From Mycobacterium stomatepiae (GTDB taxonomy: Bacteria; Actinomycetota; Actinomycetes; Mycobacteriales; Mycobacteriaceae), in the NCBI RefSeq assembly GCF_010731715.1, contig NZ_AP022587.1:1860001-1924000 (forward strand): DNA of 64,000 nucleotides, written 5' to 3'. Shown piece by piece: positions 37,666-49,575 of the stretch. Under the pieces are notes generated by a model. The model saw only the letters and a program-made list of their open reading frames with translations, was not told the DNA's origin and did no database searches. Position 1 is the stretch's first letter. The number at the start of each line of letters is the position of its first letter. A program made the position numbers and the translations under genes.

Positions 37666-38631
37666 TCAACCCTCGAACGACTGCCAGCCCGCGTATCCCC
37701 GCCACGGCGCGCCATCGACGAGCACCCGGGCCGGCCCGTCGAGCACCTGCCCGATGACGCGCCAACCGGGTGGCGCCGGGCCGCCGAAACACGCCACCAG
37801 GGCGTGGTCCTCGCCGCCGCCCAACACCCACGACCATGGATCGATACCCGCCGCCGCGCCGGCCGCGCTCAGCGCGTCGCGATCGGGAGCCAGCGCCGCG
37901 GTGTGTAAGTCGATACCCACACCCGACGCGTCGGCGACGTGGCGCAGATCGGCGACCAGGCCGTCGGAGATGTCGATCATCGCCTGCGCGCCCGCGGCCG
38001 CGGCCACCACGCCCTGGCCGTAGGGCGGCTCGGGCACCAGATGGCGGGTACGCAATTCGTCGAACCCGCTGATCTCGTTGTGCCACAGCGAATATCCGGC
38101 CCCCGAACGGCCGAGTTCACCGGCGACGGCGACCACCGCACCGGGCTTCGCCCCCGACCGCAATACCGGCGCCCGGCCGCCCAGGTCGCCGAGCACCGCC
38201 ACCGACAGCACCCACAGCGGGGAGCGGACCAGATCACCGCCGACGATCCCGGCGCCGACTCGCGCGGCCTCGGCCCACATTCCGTCGACCAGGGCGTCCG
38301 CGTCCGCCGCCGGGGTGTCGGCGGGCGCGCCGAAGCCGACCACGAAGGCCGTGGCCCGTCCGCCCATCGCCTCGATGTCCGCGGCGTTCTGGGCGATCGC
38401 CTTGCGGCCGACGTCGCGCGGCGTGGACCAGTCCAGCCGGAAATGCCGGTCCGCCACCAGCATGTCGGTCGACACCAGGGCGCGGCCGTCACCGGTCGAC
38501 ACCACCGCCGCGTCGTCGCCGGGACCCAGCAGCACGGCGTCGGGCTGAACACGACCGCGCACCAACCGGTCGATGACGGCGAATTCACCGACCTGGCCCA
38601 GTGTCGTTGAATCTCCGGTTTCTTCGCGCAC
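37666..38631 (-). CDS. thiL: Thiamine-monophosphate kinase
   Basis: The product is 321 residues. It has the ThiL features of LGPGDDAAV with the metal-binding aspartates, [11 protein letters not shown], the GGDLVRSP motif and [12 protein letters not shown]. It phosphorylates thiamine monophosphate to the cofactor thiamine diphosphate. It is upstream of ung with almost no gap and is divergent from the DUF3515 gene, as in M. tuberculosis. Confidence 0.95.
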   Translation of the reverse strand: MREETGDSTTLGQVGEFAVIDRLVRGRVQPDAVLLGPGDDAAVVSTGDGRALVSTDMLVADRHFRLDWSTPRDVGRKAIAQNAADIEAMGGRATAFVVGFGAPADTPAADADALVDGMWAEAARVGAGIVGGDLVRSPLWVLSVAVLGDLGGRAPVLRSGAKPGAVVAVAGELGRSGAGYSLWHNEISGFDELRTRHLVPEPPYGQGVVAAAAGAQAMIDISDGLVADLRHVADASGVGIDLHTAALAPDRDALSAAGAAAGIDPWSWVLGGGEDHALVACFGGPAPPGWRVIGQVLDGPARVLVDGAPWRGYAGWQSFEG

Positions 38632-38752
38632 GGCACCTCCTCCTGCGCGGCGTGGCCGGGTGAGGCCCTCGTATAGGGTTCCGACCTGCGGTAAGTTTGG
38701 TCACTGCCCGCGCCAGCGGACGGCGCCAGTGTATGAGATGGGAGGTGCCCGG

Positions 38753-39358
38753 ATGGTCGATGCCACCGGCATCGACGGCCGGGCGAAGATGACCGGTTCG
38801 GACTCCGACGACCCAGGCGGACCGCCGCGGGCCCTGCTGATCGCCGCAGTCGTGGTGGCCGTCCTCGCGATCGGCATCGTGCTCGTCATCGCGGCAACCC
38901 GTCAGGCGCCGCCGCAGCCGGTCGCCCTTCCCACCGTGCCGGCGCCGCAGGCCGCGAGTCCGGCATGCCACGCGCTGTCGACCGCGCTGCCGCAGCGCCT
39001 CGGCGACTATCAACGCGCGCTACTGGCACAGCCGGCACCCGAGGGCGCGACCGCGTGGCGTAGCGGAACCGGCGACGAACCGGTGGTGCTGCGCTGCGGG
39101 CTCGACCGCCCGACCGGCTTCGTGGTGGGATCCCCGATCCAGAGCGTCGACCGGGTGCAGTGGTTCGAGGTGGCAGCCGATCGGGAATCCGCCGCAGACG
39201 CAGGCAGATCCACCTGGTACACGGTGGACCGGCCGGTGTATGTGGCGCTGACCCTGCCGTCGGGATCCGGACCGACTCCGATCCAGCAGCTCTCCGAGGT
39301 GATCGACCACACCATCACGGCGGTGCCCATCGACCCCGCCCGGCCAGCCGAGCGTTAG
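38753..39358 (+). CDS. DUF3515 membrane-anchored protein (Rv2980 type)
   Basis: The product is 201 residues with one N-terminal transmembrane helix (about residues 27-47) and an extracytoplasmic domain containing two conserved cysteines (SPACHALS and LRCGLDRP) that may pair. GGGAGG at 38740-38745 lies seven bases before the ATG at 38753, which decides the start. The domain is DUF3515, found in actinobacteria beside ddl; function unknown. Its end overlaps that of ddl by four bases. Confidence 0.85.
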   Translation: MVDATGIDGRAKMTGSDSDDPGGPPRALLIAAVVVAVLAIGIVLVIAATRQAPPQPVALPTVPAPQAASPACHALSTALPQRLGDYQRALLAQPAPEGATAWRSGTGDEPVVLRCGLDRPTGFVVGSPIQSVDRVQWFEVAADRESAADAGRSTWYTVDRPVYVALTLPSGSGPTPIQQLSEVIDHTITAVPIDPARPAER

Positions 39359-40497
39359 CGCAGACCCGTACCCCGGGCCAAGGCCGTTTCGACCATGGTC
39401 GCCAGCAGACTCTGATAGTCGATGCCGCTGGCCGCCCACATCCTCGGGTACATCGAGATCGTGGTGAACCCCGGCATCGTGTTGACCTCGTTGATCACCG
39501 GGCCGTCCTCGGTGAGGAAGAAGTCGACTCGCGCCAGGCCCTGGCAGTCGATGGCCTTGAACGCCCGGATCGCCAACTGTCGCACCTCGTGGGCGATTTC
39601 GTCGTCGACCTTGGCGGGTACATCCAATTCGGCTGCGTCGTCGAGGTATTTGGTCGCGAAGTCATAGAAGCTGTCCTCGCGTCCGCGCACACCGGCTACC
39701 CGGATCTCCCCCACGGTGCTGGCTTCTACTGCGCCGTCCGGCATTTCGAGCACGCCGCACTCCAGCTCGCGACCGTTGATCGCGGATTCGACGATCACCT
39801 TCGGATCGTGCCGTCGCGCATCCGCCACCGCGGCGTCCAGTTCATCCCAGCTCGCCACCCGGTTGACACCGATCGACGAACCACCGCGCGCGGGTTTGAC
39901 GAACACCGGCGAGCCCAGCCGCTCACGCTCCTCGGGGGCCAGCGTGCGCCGTGACGGGCGCAGCACCACATACGGGCCAACCGGAATTCCCTCGGCGACA
40001 AGCAGCTTCTTGGTGAATTCCTTGTCCATCCCGGCAGCGCTGGACAGCACGCCGGCGCCGACATACGGCACGCCGGCGAGTTCGAGCAGCCCCTGGATGG
40101 TGCCGTCCTCGCCATAGGGGCCGTGCAGCACCGGGAACACCACGTCGACCGACCCCAGCACCTCGCCCGCGCCGGGTGGCAGCGACACCAATTGCCCGCC
40201 GCGCCGCGGATCGGCCGGCAGCGCCAGTTCGGTTCCCGACTCGGCGGTCACCTCCGGCAGTTGCCGGTTATTGATTGCCAGCGCGTCCGGGTCGCCGTCG
40301 GTAAGCACCCACGACCCCTCGGGGGTGATGCCGATCGCGACCACGTCGAATCGCCGGGGGTCAAGATTGCGCAGGATGCTGCCCGCTGAGACGCACGAGA
40401 TAGCGTGCTCGTTGCTGCGTCCACCGAACACGACAGCGACGCGCACCCGGCCACCCCCGGACAAGGGGGGCACGTTCGTCGCATCGCTGGCGTTCAC
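39355..40497 (-). CDS. ddl: D-alanine--D-alanine ligase
   Basis: From the GTG at 40497 the product is 380 residues. It is an ATP-grasp enzyme with [19 protein letters not shown] at the N-terminus, [16 protein letters not shown] and the metal site INEVNT. It makes the D-Ala-D-Ala dipeptide of peptidoglycan and is the target of cycloserine. The longer open frame to 40671 has poor codon use and no family similarity, so the GTG was chosen. gpsA lies upstream in the same direction. Confidence 0.96.
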   Translation of the reverse strand: MNASDATNVPPLSGGGRVRVAVVFGGRSNEHAISCVSAGSILRNLDPRRFDVVAIGITPEGSWVLTDGDPDALAINNRQLPEVTAESGTELALPADPRRGGQLVSLPPGAGEVLGSVDVVFPVLHGPYGEDGTIQGLLELAGVPYVGAGVLSSAAGMDKEFTKKLLVAEGIPVGPYVVLRPSRRTLAPEERERLGSPVFVKPARGGSSIGVNRVASWDELDAAVADARRHDPKVIVESAINGRELECGVLEMPDGAVEASTVGEIRVAGVRGREDSFYDFATKYLDDAAELDVPAKVDDEIAHEVRQLAIRAFKAIDCQGLARVDFFLTEDGPVINEVNTMPGFTTISMYPRMWAASGIDYQSLLATMVETALARGTGLR

Positions 40498-40585
40498 AAC
40501 CTGAAGAGGGTACCGCCTGGACCGCCGACAGGTCGGGGCGCCGACCCGTAACGGGCTGTTGCCGGGCCGCCGGCCGGCGACACGC

Positions 40586-41617
40586 TCACTCCGGTTTGGT
40601 GCTGCGGCCGAGCAGCAGGGCCATCGCGTCGTCGACCGAAAGTCCCTTGTGGCAGACCCGGTGCACCGCATCGGTCAGCGGCATCTCGACGTCGTAGCTG
40701 GACGCCAGCGCCAGCACGGATTCGCACGACGTCACGCCCTCGACGACGTGCCCGTCCTTTCCCTCCAGAGCCGACTGCATGCTCGCGCCGCGCCCCAGGC
40801 GCTCACCCATCGAGCGGTTGCGCGAATGCCCAGACGTGCAGGTAGCGACCAGATCGCCGACACCGGCCAGGCCGGCCAGCGTCGCGCCCTTGGCGCCCAG
40901 CGCGATGCCCAGCCGCATGATTTCGGCCAGGCCGCGGGTGATGATCGCCGCGGCGGTGTTTTCGCCGAGGCCGACGCCGGCCGCCATCCCGCAAGCGAGC
41001 GCGATGACGTTCTTGCAGGCCCCGCCGATCTCGGTGCCGACCACATCGCTGTTGGTGTACGGACGGAAATACCCGGTGTTCAGCATGCGCTGCAGGGCGA
41101 CCGCACGGCCCGAATCGCTGCACGCGATCACGGTGGCGGTGGGTTGACACTCGGCGATTTCACTGGCCAGGTTCGGCCCGGAGATCACCGCGACCTGCGA
41201 CGGGTCGACGCCGGTCACCGAGACGATAACCTGGCTCATCCGCATCAGGGTGCCCAGCTCGATGCCTTTGGCGAGGCTGACCAGGGTCGCGCCGTCGGTA
41301 ATCAGGGGAGCCCACTGTTCGAGGTTGCTGCGCAGGTTCTGGGCCGGGACGCCCAGCAGCACCGTCGTCACGCCGTCCAACGCCTCGGCCGCGTCGGCGG
41401 TGGCCCGGATGCCTGCCGCCAACTCGGTGCCGGGCAGGTAGGCGGGGTTGTAGCGGGTGGCGTTGATCTGCTCGGCGACATCGGATCGCCGGGCCCACAG
41501 CCTGATCTCCGCTTCCGGTGCTCCCGGCGTTTCGAGGGCTTCGGCGAGCACCTGGGCCAGCGCGGTTCCCCACGCTCCGGCGCCCATCACCGCTACGGCG
41601 CGCGACGTGCCGACCAT
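40586..41617 (-). CDS. gpsA: Glycerol-3-phosphate dehydrogenase [NAD(P)+]
   Basis: The product is 343 residues with an N-terminal Rossmann motif ([13 protein letters not shown]), [16 protein letters not shown] and the catalytic Lys in [13 protein letters not shown]. It reduces dihydroxyacetone phosphate to glycerol-3-phosphate for phospholipid synthesis. The gene is divergent from cofC and precedes ddl, the arrangement of Rv2982c-Rv2981c. Confidence 0.96.
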   Translation of the reverse strand: MVGTSRAVAVMGAGAWGTALAQVLAEALETPGAPEAEIRLWARRSDVAEQINATRYNPAYLPGTELAAGIRATADAAEALDGVTTVLLGVPAQNLRSNLEQWAPLITDGATLVSLAKGIELGTLMRMSQVIVSVTGVDPSQVAVISGPNLASEIAECQPTATVIACSDSGRAVALQRMLNTGYFRPYTNSDVVGTEIGGACKNVIALACGMAAGVGLGENTAAAIITRGLAEIMRLGIALGAKGATLAGLAGVGDLVATCTSGHSRNRSMGERLGRGASMQSALEGKDGHVVEGVTSCESVLALASSYDVEMPLTDAVHRVCHKGLSVDDAMALLLGRSTKPE

Positions 41618-41709
41618 TTCTCATCCCAATCTGTCATTCGCATCTGCAGCCGCTACACCCTAGAACAGGGGTGAGCGGGACGTCACCACGACGCTCGCGA
41701 CCGGGGTGA

Positions 41710-42387
<678 letters not shown>

Positions 42388-42476
42388 AAAGGGGCGTCTG
42401 GCAAACCTGTCCGGAGCATGAACGGCACGCCAACGGCGGATAGATCTCTACCGAGCGCTAGCAGCACCACCCGGTG

Positions 42477-44651
42477 ATGAGCAATGATTCCATCGTGACC
42501 GATATCGAGGCTGAAGCACGGCTTGACGAAACCGCCTGGCAATCCGGCGACAGCGCCCTGGGAGCACCCCCTGCCACGACCCCCGCCGCGGCCGATGACG
42601 CGCTGCCAGAGGACCGTTATCTCAACCGGGAACTGAGCTGGCTGGACTTCAACGCGCGGGTACTGGCGCTGGCCGCCGACACCTCGCTGCCCTTGTTGGA
42701 GCGAGCCAAATTCCTGGCGATCTTCGCGTCGAACCTCGACGAGTTCTACATGGTCCGCGTCGCCGGCCTCAAGCGACGCGACGAGATGGGGCTGTCCGTG
42801 CGCTCGGCCGACGGCCTTACTCCGCGTGAGCAACTGGCCCGCATCGGCGAGCAGACACAACGGATCGCGACCCGGCACGCGCGCGAGTTTCTCGACTCGA
42901 TACGACCGGCGCTGGCGCGCGAAGGCATTTACATCGTCACGTGGGCCGATTTGGATCAGGCTGAGCGCGACCAATTGTCGACGTATTTCACCGAGCAGGT
43001 CTTCCCGGTCCTGACGCCTCTCGCCGTCGACCCGGCGCACCCGTTCCCGTTCGTGAGCGGGCTGAGCCTGAACCTGGCCGTCACGGTCAAGGACGAGGGC
43101 GGTCAGCACTTCGCCCGAGTCAAGGTGCCCGACAACGTCGATCGCTTCGTCGAACTCGGCAGCGAGGACGGGAACGACGGGCACGCCGTCGTCCGGTACC
43201 TGCCGATGGAAGAGCTGATTGCGGCGTTTCTCCCGGTGCTGTTCCCGGGTATGGAAATCGTCGAGCACCACGCCTTTCGCATTATCCGTAACGCCGATTA
43301 CGAGGTCGAAGAGGACCGCGACGAGGACCTGTTGCAAGCGCTGGAGCGGGAATTGGCGCGCCGGCGGTTCGGTTCGCCGGTGCGACTCGAAGTCGCCGAC
43401 GACATGACCGAGAGCATGTTGGAGCTGTTGCTGCGCGAGCTCGACGTCAATCCCAGCGACGTCATCGAAGTCCCTGGGCTGCTCGACCTTTCGTCGCTGT
43501 GGCAGATCTACGGCATCGACCGGCCGGCGCTGAAGGACTGGACCTTCATTCCGGCCACCAGTCCGGCGTTCGCCGACCGCGAGACACCCAAGAGCATCTT
43601 CGCGACGCTGCGCGAAGGCGATGTGCTGCTTCACCACCCGTATGAGTCGTTCTCTACGAGCGTGCAGCGATTCATCGAGCAGGCCGCGGCCGATCCCAAT
43701 GTGCTGGCCATCAAGCAGACGCTCTACCGCACCTCCGGTGACTCGCCGATCGTCCGGGCGCTGATCCAAGCGGCCGAGGCCGGAAAGCAAGTCGTGGCAA
43801 TGGTGGAGATCAAGGCGCGCTTCGACGAGCAGGCCAACATCCGCTGGGCTCGCACTCTTGAGCAATCGGGCGTGCACGTCGTCTACGGGTACGTCGGACT
43901 CAAGACGCACTGCAAGACGTGTCTGGTAGTGCGTCGTGAAGGGTCGGCCATCCGGCGCTACTGCCACATCGGAACCGGCAATTACAACGGGAAAACCGCG
44001 CGGTTGTACGAGGACGTCGGCCTGCTCACGGCGTCTCCGGATATCGGGGCCGACCTGACCGATTTGTTCAATTCGCTGACCGGCTATTCACGCAAGGTTT
44101 CCTACCGCAACCTCCTGGTTGCGCCGCATGGCATCCGGACCGGCATCATCGAACGCGTCGATCGCGAGATCGCCGCCCACCGCGAACACGGCGGCGGCCG
44201 GATCCGGATGAAGATGAACGCTCTGGTCGACGAGCAGGTCATCGATGCGCTGTACCGGGCGTCGCGAGCCGGTGTTCAGGTCGAGGTGGTGGTGCGCGGC
44301 ATCTGCGCGCTGCGCCCAGGCGCGGAAGGCTTCTCGGAGAACATCTCCGTGCGTTCGATCCTCGGCCGGTACCTGGAGCATTCGCGGATCATGCATTTCA
44401 ATCGCATCAACGAGTTCTGGATCGGCAGCGCCGACATGATGCACCGCAACCTCGACCGTCGCGTCGAGGTCCTGGTTCAGGTCAAGGATCCGAAGCTGAC
44501 CGCCTATCTCAACGACTCGTTCGACTCCGCGCTGGACCCATCCACGCGGTGCTGGGAACTCGAGTCCGACGGGCAGTGGATCGCGTCGCCGCGGGAGGGT
44601 CACACCGTGCGCGACCACCAGGAGTCGCTGATGGAGCGGCACCGCGCCTAG
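42477..44651 (+). CDS. ppk1: Polyphosphate kinase 1
   Basis: The product is 724 residues with the four PPK1 regions: N-terminal helical domain ([12 protein letters not shown]), head domain, and two phospholipase-D-like C-terminal domains. The autophosphorylated histidine is in [10 protein letters not shown] (about residue 497). It reversibly makes polyphosphate from ATP, which supports stress responses. The ATG at 42477 follows a GTG at 42474. No strong ribosome-binding site is visible. mutT1 follows on the same strand. Confidence 0.97.
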   Translation: MSNDSIVTDIEAEARLDETAWQSGDSALGAPPATTPAAADDALPEDRYLNRELSWLDFNARVLALAADTSLPLLERAKFLAIFASNLDEFYMVRVAGLKRRDEMGLSVRSADGLTPREQLARIGEQTQRIATRHAREFLDSIRPALAREGIYIVTWADLDQAERDQLSTYFTEQVFPVLTPLAVDPAHPFPFVSGLSLNLAVTVKDEGGQHFARVKVPDNVDRFVELGSEDGNDGHAVVRYLPMEELIAAFLPVLFPGMEIVEHHAFRIIRNADYEVEEDRDEDLLQALERELARRRFGSPVRLEVADDMTESMLELLLRELDVNPSDVIEVPGLLDLSSLWQIYGIDRPALKDWTFIPATSPAFADRETPKSIFATLREGDVLLHHPYESFSTSVQRFIEQAAADPNVLAIKQTLYRTSGDSPIVRALIQAAEAGKQVVAMVEIKARFDEQANIRWARTLEQSGVHVVYGYVGLKTHCKTCLVVRREGSAIRRYCHIGTGNYNGKTARLYEDVGLLTASPDIGADLTDLFNSLTGYSRKVSYRNLLVAPHGIRTGIIERVDREIAAHREHGGGRIRMKMNALVDEQVIDALYRASRAGVQVEVVVRGICALRPGAEGFSENISVRSILGRYLEHSRIMHFNRINEFWIGSADMMHRNLDRRVEVLVQVKDPKLTAYLNDSFDSALDPSTRCWELESDGQWIASPREGHTVRDHQESLMERHRA

Positions 44652-44722
44652 CGCCATGTGGTAATTTTCCAGGCCACCCAATGGCCGGCGTGGCGCTGGC
44701 CGAATTGACCTGCAGGAGTGTG

Positions 44723-45670
44723 GTGTCGGACCAGAACTCGTCAGGCGGTCGGCGCTCAGGGAAGCGGATCGTCTACGCCGCGGGCGCGGTGCTGTGGCGA
44801 CACAGCAGTGCTGATTCGGAAAACCCCGAACTCGAGATCGCCCTCATACACCGTCCCCGCTACAACGACTGGTCGCTACCCAAGGGCAAAGTGGACCCGG
44901 GCGAAACCGCACCGGTGGCCGCGGTACGCGAAGTGCTGGAGGAGACCGGACATCACGCCGTCCTCGGCAGGCGCCTGGCCAAGGTGAGCTATCCAATCGA
45001 CCAGGGCGTCAAGAAGGTCTACTACTGGGCGGCGCGCAGCACCGGTGGCAAATTCGAACCGGGCAAAGAGGTCGACGAATTGATCTGGCTGCCCGTCGAC
45101 GACGCAATGAAGAAACTCGACTATGCCCAAGACCGAAACGTGTTGCGGCGCTTCATAAAACAACCAGCAGACACGCAGACGGTGTTGGTGGTGCGCCACG
45201 GTACCGCGGGCCGGAAGTCACGCTTTTCCGGTGACGACACCAAGCGACCGTTGGACAAGCGCGGACGCGCACAGGCCGAGGCGCTCGTCGCACAGCTGAT
45301 GGCGTTCGGCGCCACCCACGTGTATGCCGCCGATCGAGTGCGCTGCCACCAGACGGTCGAGCCGCTCGCCGAGGAGCTCGGGGTGAGCATCGAGAACGAG
45401 CCCACGCTCACCGAGGAGTCTTACGCCAAGAGTCCCAAACGCGGCCGGCACCGGATCATGCGAATCGCCGGCCACAAGGGCACACCGGTGATCTGTACGC
45501 AGGGCAAGGTGATTCCGGACCTGATCACCTGGTGGTGCGAACGCGACGGGGTGGACCCGGACAAGTCGCGCAATCACAAGGGCAGCACGTGGGTGCTGTC
45601 ACTGTCCAATGGCCGACTGGTGGCCGCCGACCACATCGGCGGCGCGCTGGCCGCCAACGTTAGGGCCTGA
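44723..45670 (+). CDS. mutT1: Two-domain MutT1: Nudix hydrolase plus histidine phosphatase
   Basis: The product is 315 residues. The N-terminal Nudix box GKVDPGET...REVLEETG is intact (about residues 53-75) and the C-terminal domain has the RHG motif of histidine phosphatases (VVRHGTAG). M. tuberculosis MutT1 hydrolyses 8-oxo-dGTP and diadenosine polyphosphates, protecting against oxidative mutation. AGGAG at 44714-44718 is close to the GTG at 44723; the GTG at 44720 is also possible. Pairing with ppk1 is conserved. Confidence 0.94.
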   Translation: MSDQNSSGGRRSGKRIVYAAGAVLWRHSSADSENPELEIALIHRPRYNDWSLPKGKVDPGETAPVAAVREVLEETGHHAVLGRRLAKVSYPIDQGVKKVYYWAARSTGGKFEPGKEVDELIWLPVDDAMKKLDYAQDRNVLRRFIKQPADTQTVLVVRHGTAGRKSRFSGDDTKRPLDKRGRAQAEALVAQLMAFGATHVYAADRVRCHQTVEPLAEELGVSIENEPTLTEESYAKSPKRGRHRIMRIAGHKGTPVICTQGKVIPDLITWWCERDGVDPDKSRNHKGSTWVLSLSNGRLVAADHIGGALAANVRA

Positions 45671-45677
45671 CACACGA

Positions 45678-45716
45678 AATACCCTTCGGGGGCTGCAATG
45701 CCGCCCGAAGGGTATT
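45678..45716. terminator. Bidirectional terminator hairpin between mutT1 and hupB
   Basis: A perfect 13-bp stem (45678-45690, AATACCCTTCGGG, with 45704-45716) encloses a 13-base loop. It lies eight bases past the mutT1 stop and 23 bases past the hupB stop, between convergent genes, so it can serve both. No long U-tract follows on either strand. Confidence 0.8.
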
Positions 45717-45738
45717 CGCGTCTGAACTGGATACCGAC

Positions 45739-46356
45739 TTACTTGCGACCGCGCTTGGCGGGAGCCTTCTTAGCCGGAGCCTTCTTCGCGACCTTCTTGG
45801 CCGGAGCCTTGGTCGCGGCCTTGCGCACCGGAGCCTTGGCAACGACCTTCTTCACGGCCTTGACCGCTTTCTTGACCGGAGCCTTGGTCGCGGCCTTCTT
45901 AGCCGGAGCCTTGGTCGCGGCCTTCTTAGCCGGAGCCTTGGTCGCGGCCTTCTTAGCCGGAGCCTTGGTCGCGGCCTTCTTCACCGCAGCCTTCTTGGCC
46001 GGAGCCTTCTTCGCAACCTTCTTGGCTGCGCCTGCAACAACACCACGTTTCACGGCCGGTCCTTCCGACGGGAGGCGCTGTGCGCCAGCAACAACCGCTT
46101 TGAATTGAGCACCCGGGCGGAACGCGGGGACGGACGTCGGCTTTACCTTCACCGTCTCACCGGTACGCGGGTTACGAGCGACACGCGCTGCGCGGCGCCG
46201 TTGTTCGAACACACCGAACCCGGTGATGGTCACGCTGTCGCCCTTGTGCACCGCACGCACAATGGTGTCGACAACATTCTCGACGGCGGCGGTCGCCTGC
46301 CGACGGTCCGAGCCCAATTTCTGTGTGAGCACATCTATGAGCTCTGCTTTGTTCAT
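45739..46356 (-). CDS. hupB: Histone-like DNA-binding protein HupB
   Basis: The product is 205 residues. The first ~90 residues are an HU domain ([14 protein letters not shown] start, [22 protein letters not shown]-binding arm). The rest is a lysine/alanine/proline-rich tail of PAKKA-type repeats resembling eukaryotic histone H1, the hallmark of mycobacterial HupB. It compacts the nucleoid and is modified on its tail lysines in M. tuberculosis. The tail contains an exact tandem DNA repeat (separate entry). About 210 bp of upstream sequence should contain its promoter. Confidence 0.97.
   Translation of the reverse strand: MNKAELIDVLTQKLGSDRRQATAAVENVVDTIVRAVHKGDSVTITGFGVFEQRRRAARVARNPRTGETVKVKPTSVPAFRPGAQFKAVVAGAQRLPSEGPAVKRGVVAGAAKKVAKKAPAKKAAVKKAATKAPAKKAATKAPAKKAATKAPAKKAATKAPVKKAVKAVKKVVAKAPVRKAATKAPAKKVAKKAPAKKAPAKRGRK
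45880..45980. repeat. 27-bp tandem repeat in the hupB tail
   Basis: Three identical 27-base units (45880-45906, 45907-45933, 45934-45960) and a partial fourth code the nine-residue repeat AATKAPAKK. Identical units can gain or lose copies in frame, changing tail length without breaking the gene. Confidence 0.9.
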
Positions 46357-46569
46357 CCAAACCCTCCGAAGTCAGTGGTCCCATTTTGGGAACCGACTAG
46401 CGAACACGGTAAACCCTCACCTAGCAAATTTCCAAGCGCCACGCGCAATTTCACGGCGAAGCGACAGGAAATTCCGCAATCCGCTTGCCGCCCTTGGCCG
46501 GTGACGCGGACGAAAAATAGGCCTTGATTGCTAAGATGATCGGGGCGAATTACAGCCCAGTCACTGAGT

Positions 46570-47166
46570 TCATGGGGCGGGTAGAGTGCGCGGTTTCCAG
46601 TCCGGACGGGCCGCCTCGAATGATTCGATCTGGTCGAGTTTCTGCAGCGTAAGGGCTATATCGTCGAGGCCCTCGAGCAGGCGCCACGCGGTGTGGTCGT
46701 CAATCTTGAACGGCAGCACCGTCGTTCCCGCGGTGATATTTCGATCTTGAAGATTGGCAGTGATTTCCAGTCCCGGACTCTGCTCGATGAGCTTCCAAAG
46801 CAGTTCCACGCCGTCTTGGCTGACTTCGGCCGCCAGCAGCCCCGCCTTACCCGCGTTGCCCCGAAAAATGTCACCGAATCGAGACGAGATGACCACCCGG
46901 AACCCGTAGTCCATCAACGCCCACACCGCGTGCTCGCGCGACGATCCGGTTCCGAAGTCGGGTCCGGCGACCAAGACCGAGCCTCGGTCAAATGGGCTGA
47001 GATTGAGCACGAATGACGGATCCGACCGCCACGTCGCGAACAAGCCGTCGTCGAATCCGGTCCGGGTGACGCGCTTCAAATACACCGCGGGAATGATCTG
47101 GTCGGTATCGACATTGGAGCGCCGCAGCGGCACGCCAATCCCGGTGTGAGCGTGAAAAGCTTCCAT
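46570..47166 (-). CDS. leuD: 3-isopropylmalate dehydratase small subunit
   Basis: The product is 198 residues, the normal LeuD length, starting [14 protein letters not shown] and containing [14 protein letters not shown] and [14 protein letters not shown], the swivelling-domain motif. With LeuC it isomerises 2-isopropylmalate to 3-isopropylmalate in leucine synthesis. It lies 20 bases after leuC on the same strand and is followed by the hupB promoter region. Confidence 0.97.
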   Translation of the reverse strand: MEAFHAHTGIGVPLRRSNVDTDQIIPAVYLKRVTRTGFDDGLFATWRSDPSFVLNLSPFDRGSVLVAGPDFGTGSSREHAVWALMDYGFRVVISSRFGDIFRGNAGKAGLLAAEVSQDGVELLWKLIEQSPGLEITANLQDRNITAGTTVLPFKIDDHTAWRLLEGLDDIALTLQKLDQIESFEAARPDWKPRTLPAP

Positions 47167-47186
47167 CTTCGTCCTCGATTTCGTTT

Positions 47187-48614
47187 TCAGTTCAAGTCGG
47201 CCGGGGTAGACAATGTGCCACGGACCGCGGTTGCCGCCGCGACTACCGGCGATACCAAATGCGTACGGCCGCCTTTGCCCTGCCGCCCTTCGAAGTTGCG
47301 GTTGGACGTCGCGGCGCAACGCTCGCCGGGCGCAAGCTGATCGGGGTTCATGCCCAGGCACATCGAGCATCCCGCCTGCCGCCATTCGGCGCCGGCGGCA
47401 GTGAATATCTCACTGAGCCCTTCGGCTTCGGCTTGCGCGCGCACCCGCATCGAGCCCGGGACGATCAGCATTCGCACGCCCTCGGCCACTGTGCGGTCGC
47501 GCAGCACCTCGGCCACCACCCGCAGATCTTCGATACGACCGTTGGTACAAGACCCGACGAACACCGCGTCGACGGCGATTTCGCGCATTGGCATGCCCGG
47601 CCGAAGGTCCATGTAGGCCAACGCTTTCTCCGCGGCCTGGCGCTCGTCGTCGTCGGTCATCAGATCGGGGTCCGGCACCGCCGCACCCAACGGCACACCC
47701 TGGCCGGGATTGGTCCCCCACGTGACGAACGGGGTCAATGACTCCGCGTCGAGATAGACCTCGGTGTCGAACACGGCGCCGTCGTCGGTGCGCAGCTGCT
47801 GCCAGTACTGCAGCGCGGCATCCCACTGCTCGCCGGTCGGCGCGTGCGGGCGACCCCGCAGGAATTCGTAGGTCGTCTCATCCGGCGCCACCATTCCGGC
47901 CCGCGCCCCGGCTTCGATGCTCATGTTGCAGACCGTCATCCGGCCTTCCATCGACAGCGATTCGATCGCGCTGCCCCGATATTCGATGACGTGGCCCTGT
48001 CCACCACCGGTGCCGATCTTGGCGATCAGCGCGAGGATGATGTCCTTGGCCGTCACACCGGGCTGCAATTCGCCGTCGACATTGACCGCCATCGTCTTGA
48101 AGGGCCGCAACGGCAAGGTCTGGGTCGCGAGCACATGCTCGACTTCCGAAGTGCCGATGCCCATTGCGATCGCACCGAATGCTCCGTGGGTCGATGTGTG
48201 ACTATCCCCACAAACGACCGTCATTCCCGGTTGGGTGAGCCCCAATTGCGGTCCGACGACATGCACGATGCCCTGCTCGATGTCGCCCATCTGATGTAGC
48301 CGAACGCCGAATTCGGCGCAGTTGCGCCGCAAAGTCTCGACCTGAGTGCGCGACACCGGGTCGGCAATCGGCTTGTCGATGTCGACGGTGGGCACGTTGT
48401 GGTCTTCGGTCGCGATCGTCAGATCCGGGCGTCGCACCGGGCGACCGGCCAGGCGCAGGCCGTCGAACGCCTGCGGGCTGGTGACCTCGTGCACCAAATG
48501 CAGGTCGACGTAGATCAAGTCGGGCGCGTTGCCGTCACCCGAAACCACAACATGGTCGTCCCAGACCTTTTCGGCCAGGGTGCGCGGCTTGCCGCCGGGT
48601 GCAACGGTTTCCAT
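47187..48614 (-). CDS. leuC: 3-isopropylmalate dehydratase large subunit
   Basis: The product is 475 residues from the ATG at 48614. It is an aconitase-family protein with [14 protein letters not shown], the 4Fe-4S cysteines in VGSCTNGR and GCSMCLGMN, and the C-terminal [10 protein letters not shown]. It forms the catalytic half of isopropylmalate isomerase with LeuD. The frame is open upstream to 48755 but that part overlaps the regulator gene and is not similar to LeuC. It is divergent from the IclR regulator, the conserved arrangement for its control. Confidence 0.97.
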   Translation of the reverse strand: METVAPGGKPRTLAEKVWDDHVVVSGDGNAPDLIYVDLHLVHEVTSPQAFDGLRLAGRPVRRPDLTIATEDHNVPTVDIDKPIADPVSRTQVETLRRNCAEFGVRLHQMGDIEQGIVHVVGPQLGLTQPGMTVVCGDSHTSTHGAFGAIAMGIGTSEVEHVLATQTLPLRPFKTMAVNVDGELQPGVTAKDIILALIAKIGTGGGQGHVIEYRGSAIESLSMEGRMTVCNMSIEAGARAGMVAPDETTYEFLRGRPHAPTGEQWDAALQYWQQLRTDDGAVFDTEVYLDAESLTPFVTWGTNPGQGVPLGAAVPDPDLMTDDDERQAAEKALAYMDLRPGMPMREIAVDAVFVGSCTNGRIEDLRVVAEVLRDRTVAEGVRMLIVPGSMRVRAQAEAEGLSEIFTAAGAEWRQAGCSMCLGMNPDQLAPGERCAATSNRNFEGRQGKGGRTHLVSPVVAAATAVRGTLSTPADLN

Positions 48615-48701
48615 CGTCAATCTCGCCTCTATTCGCCTCATCCGCGGCTCGCCGATCAATCTGGACTGTGATCTCAGAATGCGAGACGCTAGTATCTCTC
48701 T
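48615..48701. promoter_or_regulatory. leuC/iclR divergent promoter region
   Basis: The 87-bp gap holds both promoters. TAGTAT at 48690-48695 fits a mycobacterial -10 element six bases before the regulator ATG, implying a leaderless message. Two dyads with TCTC and GAGA arms, around 48672-48686 and 48694-48706, overlap this promoter and are candidate operator sites. Binding is not shown. Confidence 0.55.
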
Positions 48702-49403
48702 ATGAGACAGCATAGCGGCATTGGCGTCCTGGATAAAGCCGTGGATGTGCTGCACACGATCGCGGAATCCCCCTGCGGGTTAGCCGAACTGTGCGAGCGG
48801 ACCGGCTTTCCGCGCGCCACCACCTACCGCCTGGCCGCCGCGCTGGAGGTACACCGCCTGCTGGCGCGCGACGACGAAGGGCGTTGGCAGTTGGGTCCCG
48901 CGCTGACCGAACTTGCCGCTCACGTCAACGACCCGTTGCTGGCCGCGGGCGCCGCGGTGCTGCCCCAATTGCGCGAAACCACCGGTGAAAGCGTGCAGCT
49001 GTACCGCCGCGAGGGGACCTCGCGGGTCTGCGTGGCCGCCCTGGAACCGGCTGCGGGCCTTCGCGATACGGTTCCGGTCGGGGCGCGGCTGCCGATGACC
49101 GCCGGTTCGGGCGCCAAAGTCTTGCTGGCGCACAGCGATGCCGCCACCCAGAAAGCGGTGCTGGCGACGGCGAAATTCACCGACCGGACGCTGGCCGAAG
49201 TACGCCGGCGTGGTTGGGCGCAAAGCGTTGCAGAGCGCGAGCCGGGGGTGGCGAGCGTCTCGGCGCCGGTTCGTGACGGACGCGGCGTGGTGGTAGCGGC
49301 GATCTCGGTATCGGGACCCATCGACCGGATCGGCCGGCGTCCCGGGGCGCGCTGGGCCGCCGACCTGCTTTCCGCCGCCGACGCCATGGCGCGGCTTCTG
49401 TAG
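48702..49403 (+). CDS. IclR-family regulator next to leuCD
   Basis: The product is 233 residues with an N-terminal winged helix ([23 protein letters not shown]) and a C-terminal IclR effector domain ([21 protein letters not shown]). It corresponds to Rv2989c-type proteins; in Corynebacterium the homologue LtbR represses leuB and leuCD and trp genes, so control of leuCD is likely. A -10-like TAGTAT six bases before the ATG suggests leaderless translation and autoregulation through the shared intergenic region. Confidence 0.87.
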   Translation: MRQHSGIGVLDKAVDVLHTIAESPCGLAELCERTGFPRATTYRLAAALEVHRLLARDDEGRWQLGPALTELAAHVNDPLLAAGAAVLPQLRETTGESVQLYRREGTSRVCVAALEPAAGLRDTVPVGARLPMTAGSGAKVLLAHSDAATQKAVLATAKFTDRTLAEVRRRGWAQSVAEREPGVASVSAPVRDGRGVVVAAISVSGPIDRIGRRPGARWAADLLSAADAMARLL

Positions 49404-49414
49404 TGGGAGGGCGA

Positions 49415-49494
49415 GTGTGCGTCCCGGGCGGTCAGTGTGCGCCGACGGCTTCGAGTGTGCGAATACGGCTTCCGGTGTACGGCCACGGCGCGGG
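49415..49494. repeat. Four-unit 20-bp tandem repeat
   Basis: GTGTGCG occurs at 49415, 49435 and 49455 and GTGTACG at 49475, exactly 20 bases apart. The two middle units share the longer form GTGTGCGnnnACGGCTTC. The array lies downstream of the IclR gene and upstream of the PPOX-type gene; no coding frame explains it. Confidence 0.75.
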
Positions 49495-49519
49495 CACCCG
49501 GCGTGTCGGCGCCGTGGCC
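49481..49519. terminator. Hairpin after the IclR gene
   Basis: GGCCACGGCGC (49481-49491) and its exact reverse complement (49509-49519) form an 11-bp GC-rich stem with a 17-base loop, about 80 bases past the IclR stop. It could end that transcript; no U-tract follows. Confidence 0.5.
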
Positions 49520-49575
49520 GCACAGTCAAAGCCACCAGTGCACACCCAAAGCGGACCGCCTGACATACTGACGCG

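Noticed and set aside
40498..40671. Longer ddl start at 40671
   Set aside because: The extra 58 residues are arginine- and serine-rich, unlike Ddl, and precede a GTG matching the family start.
45880..45980. Possible CRISPR-like array
   Set aside because: Units are contiguous with no spacers and encode the HupB tail.
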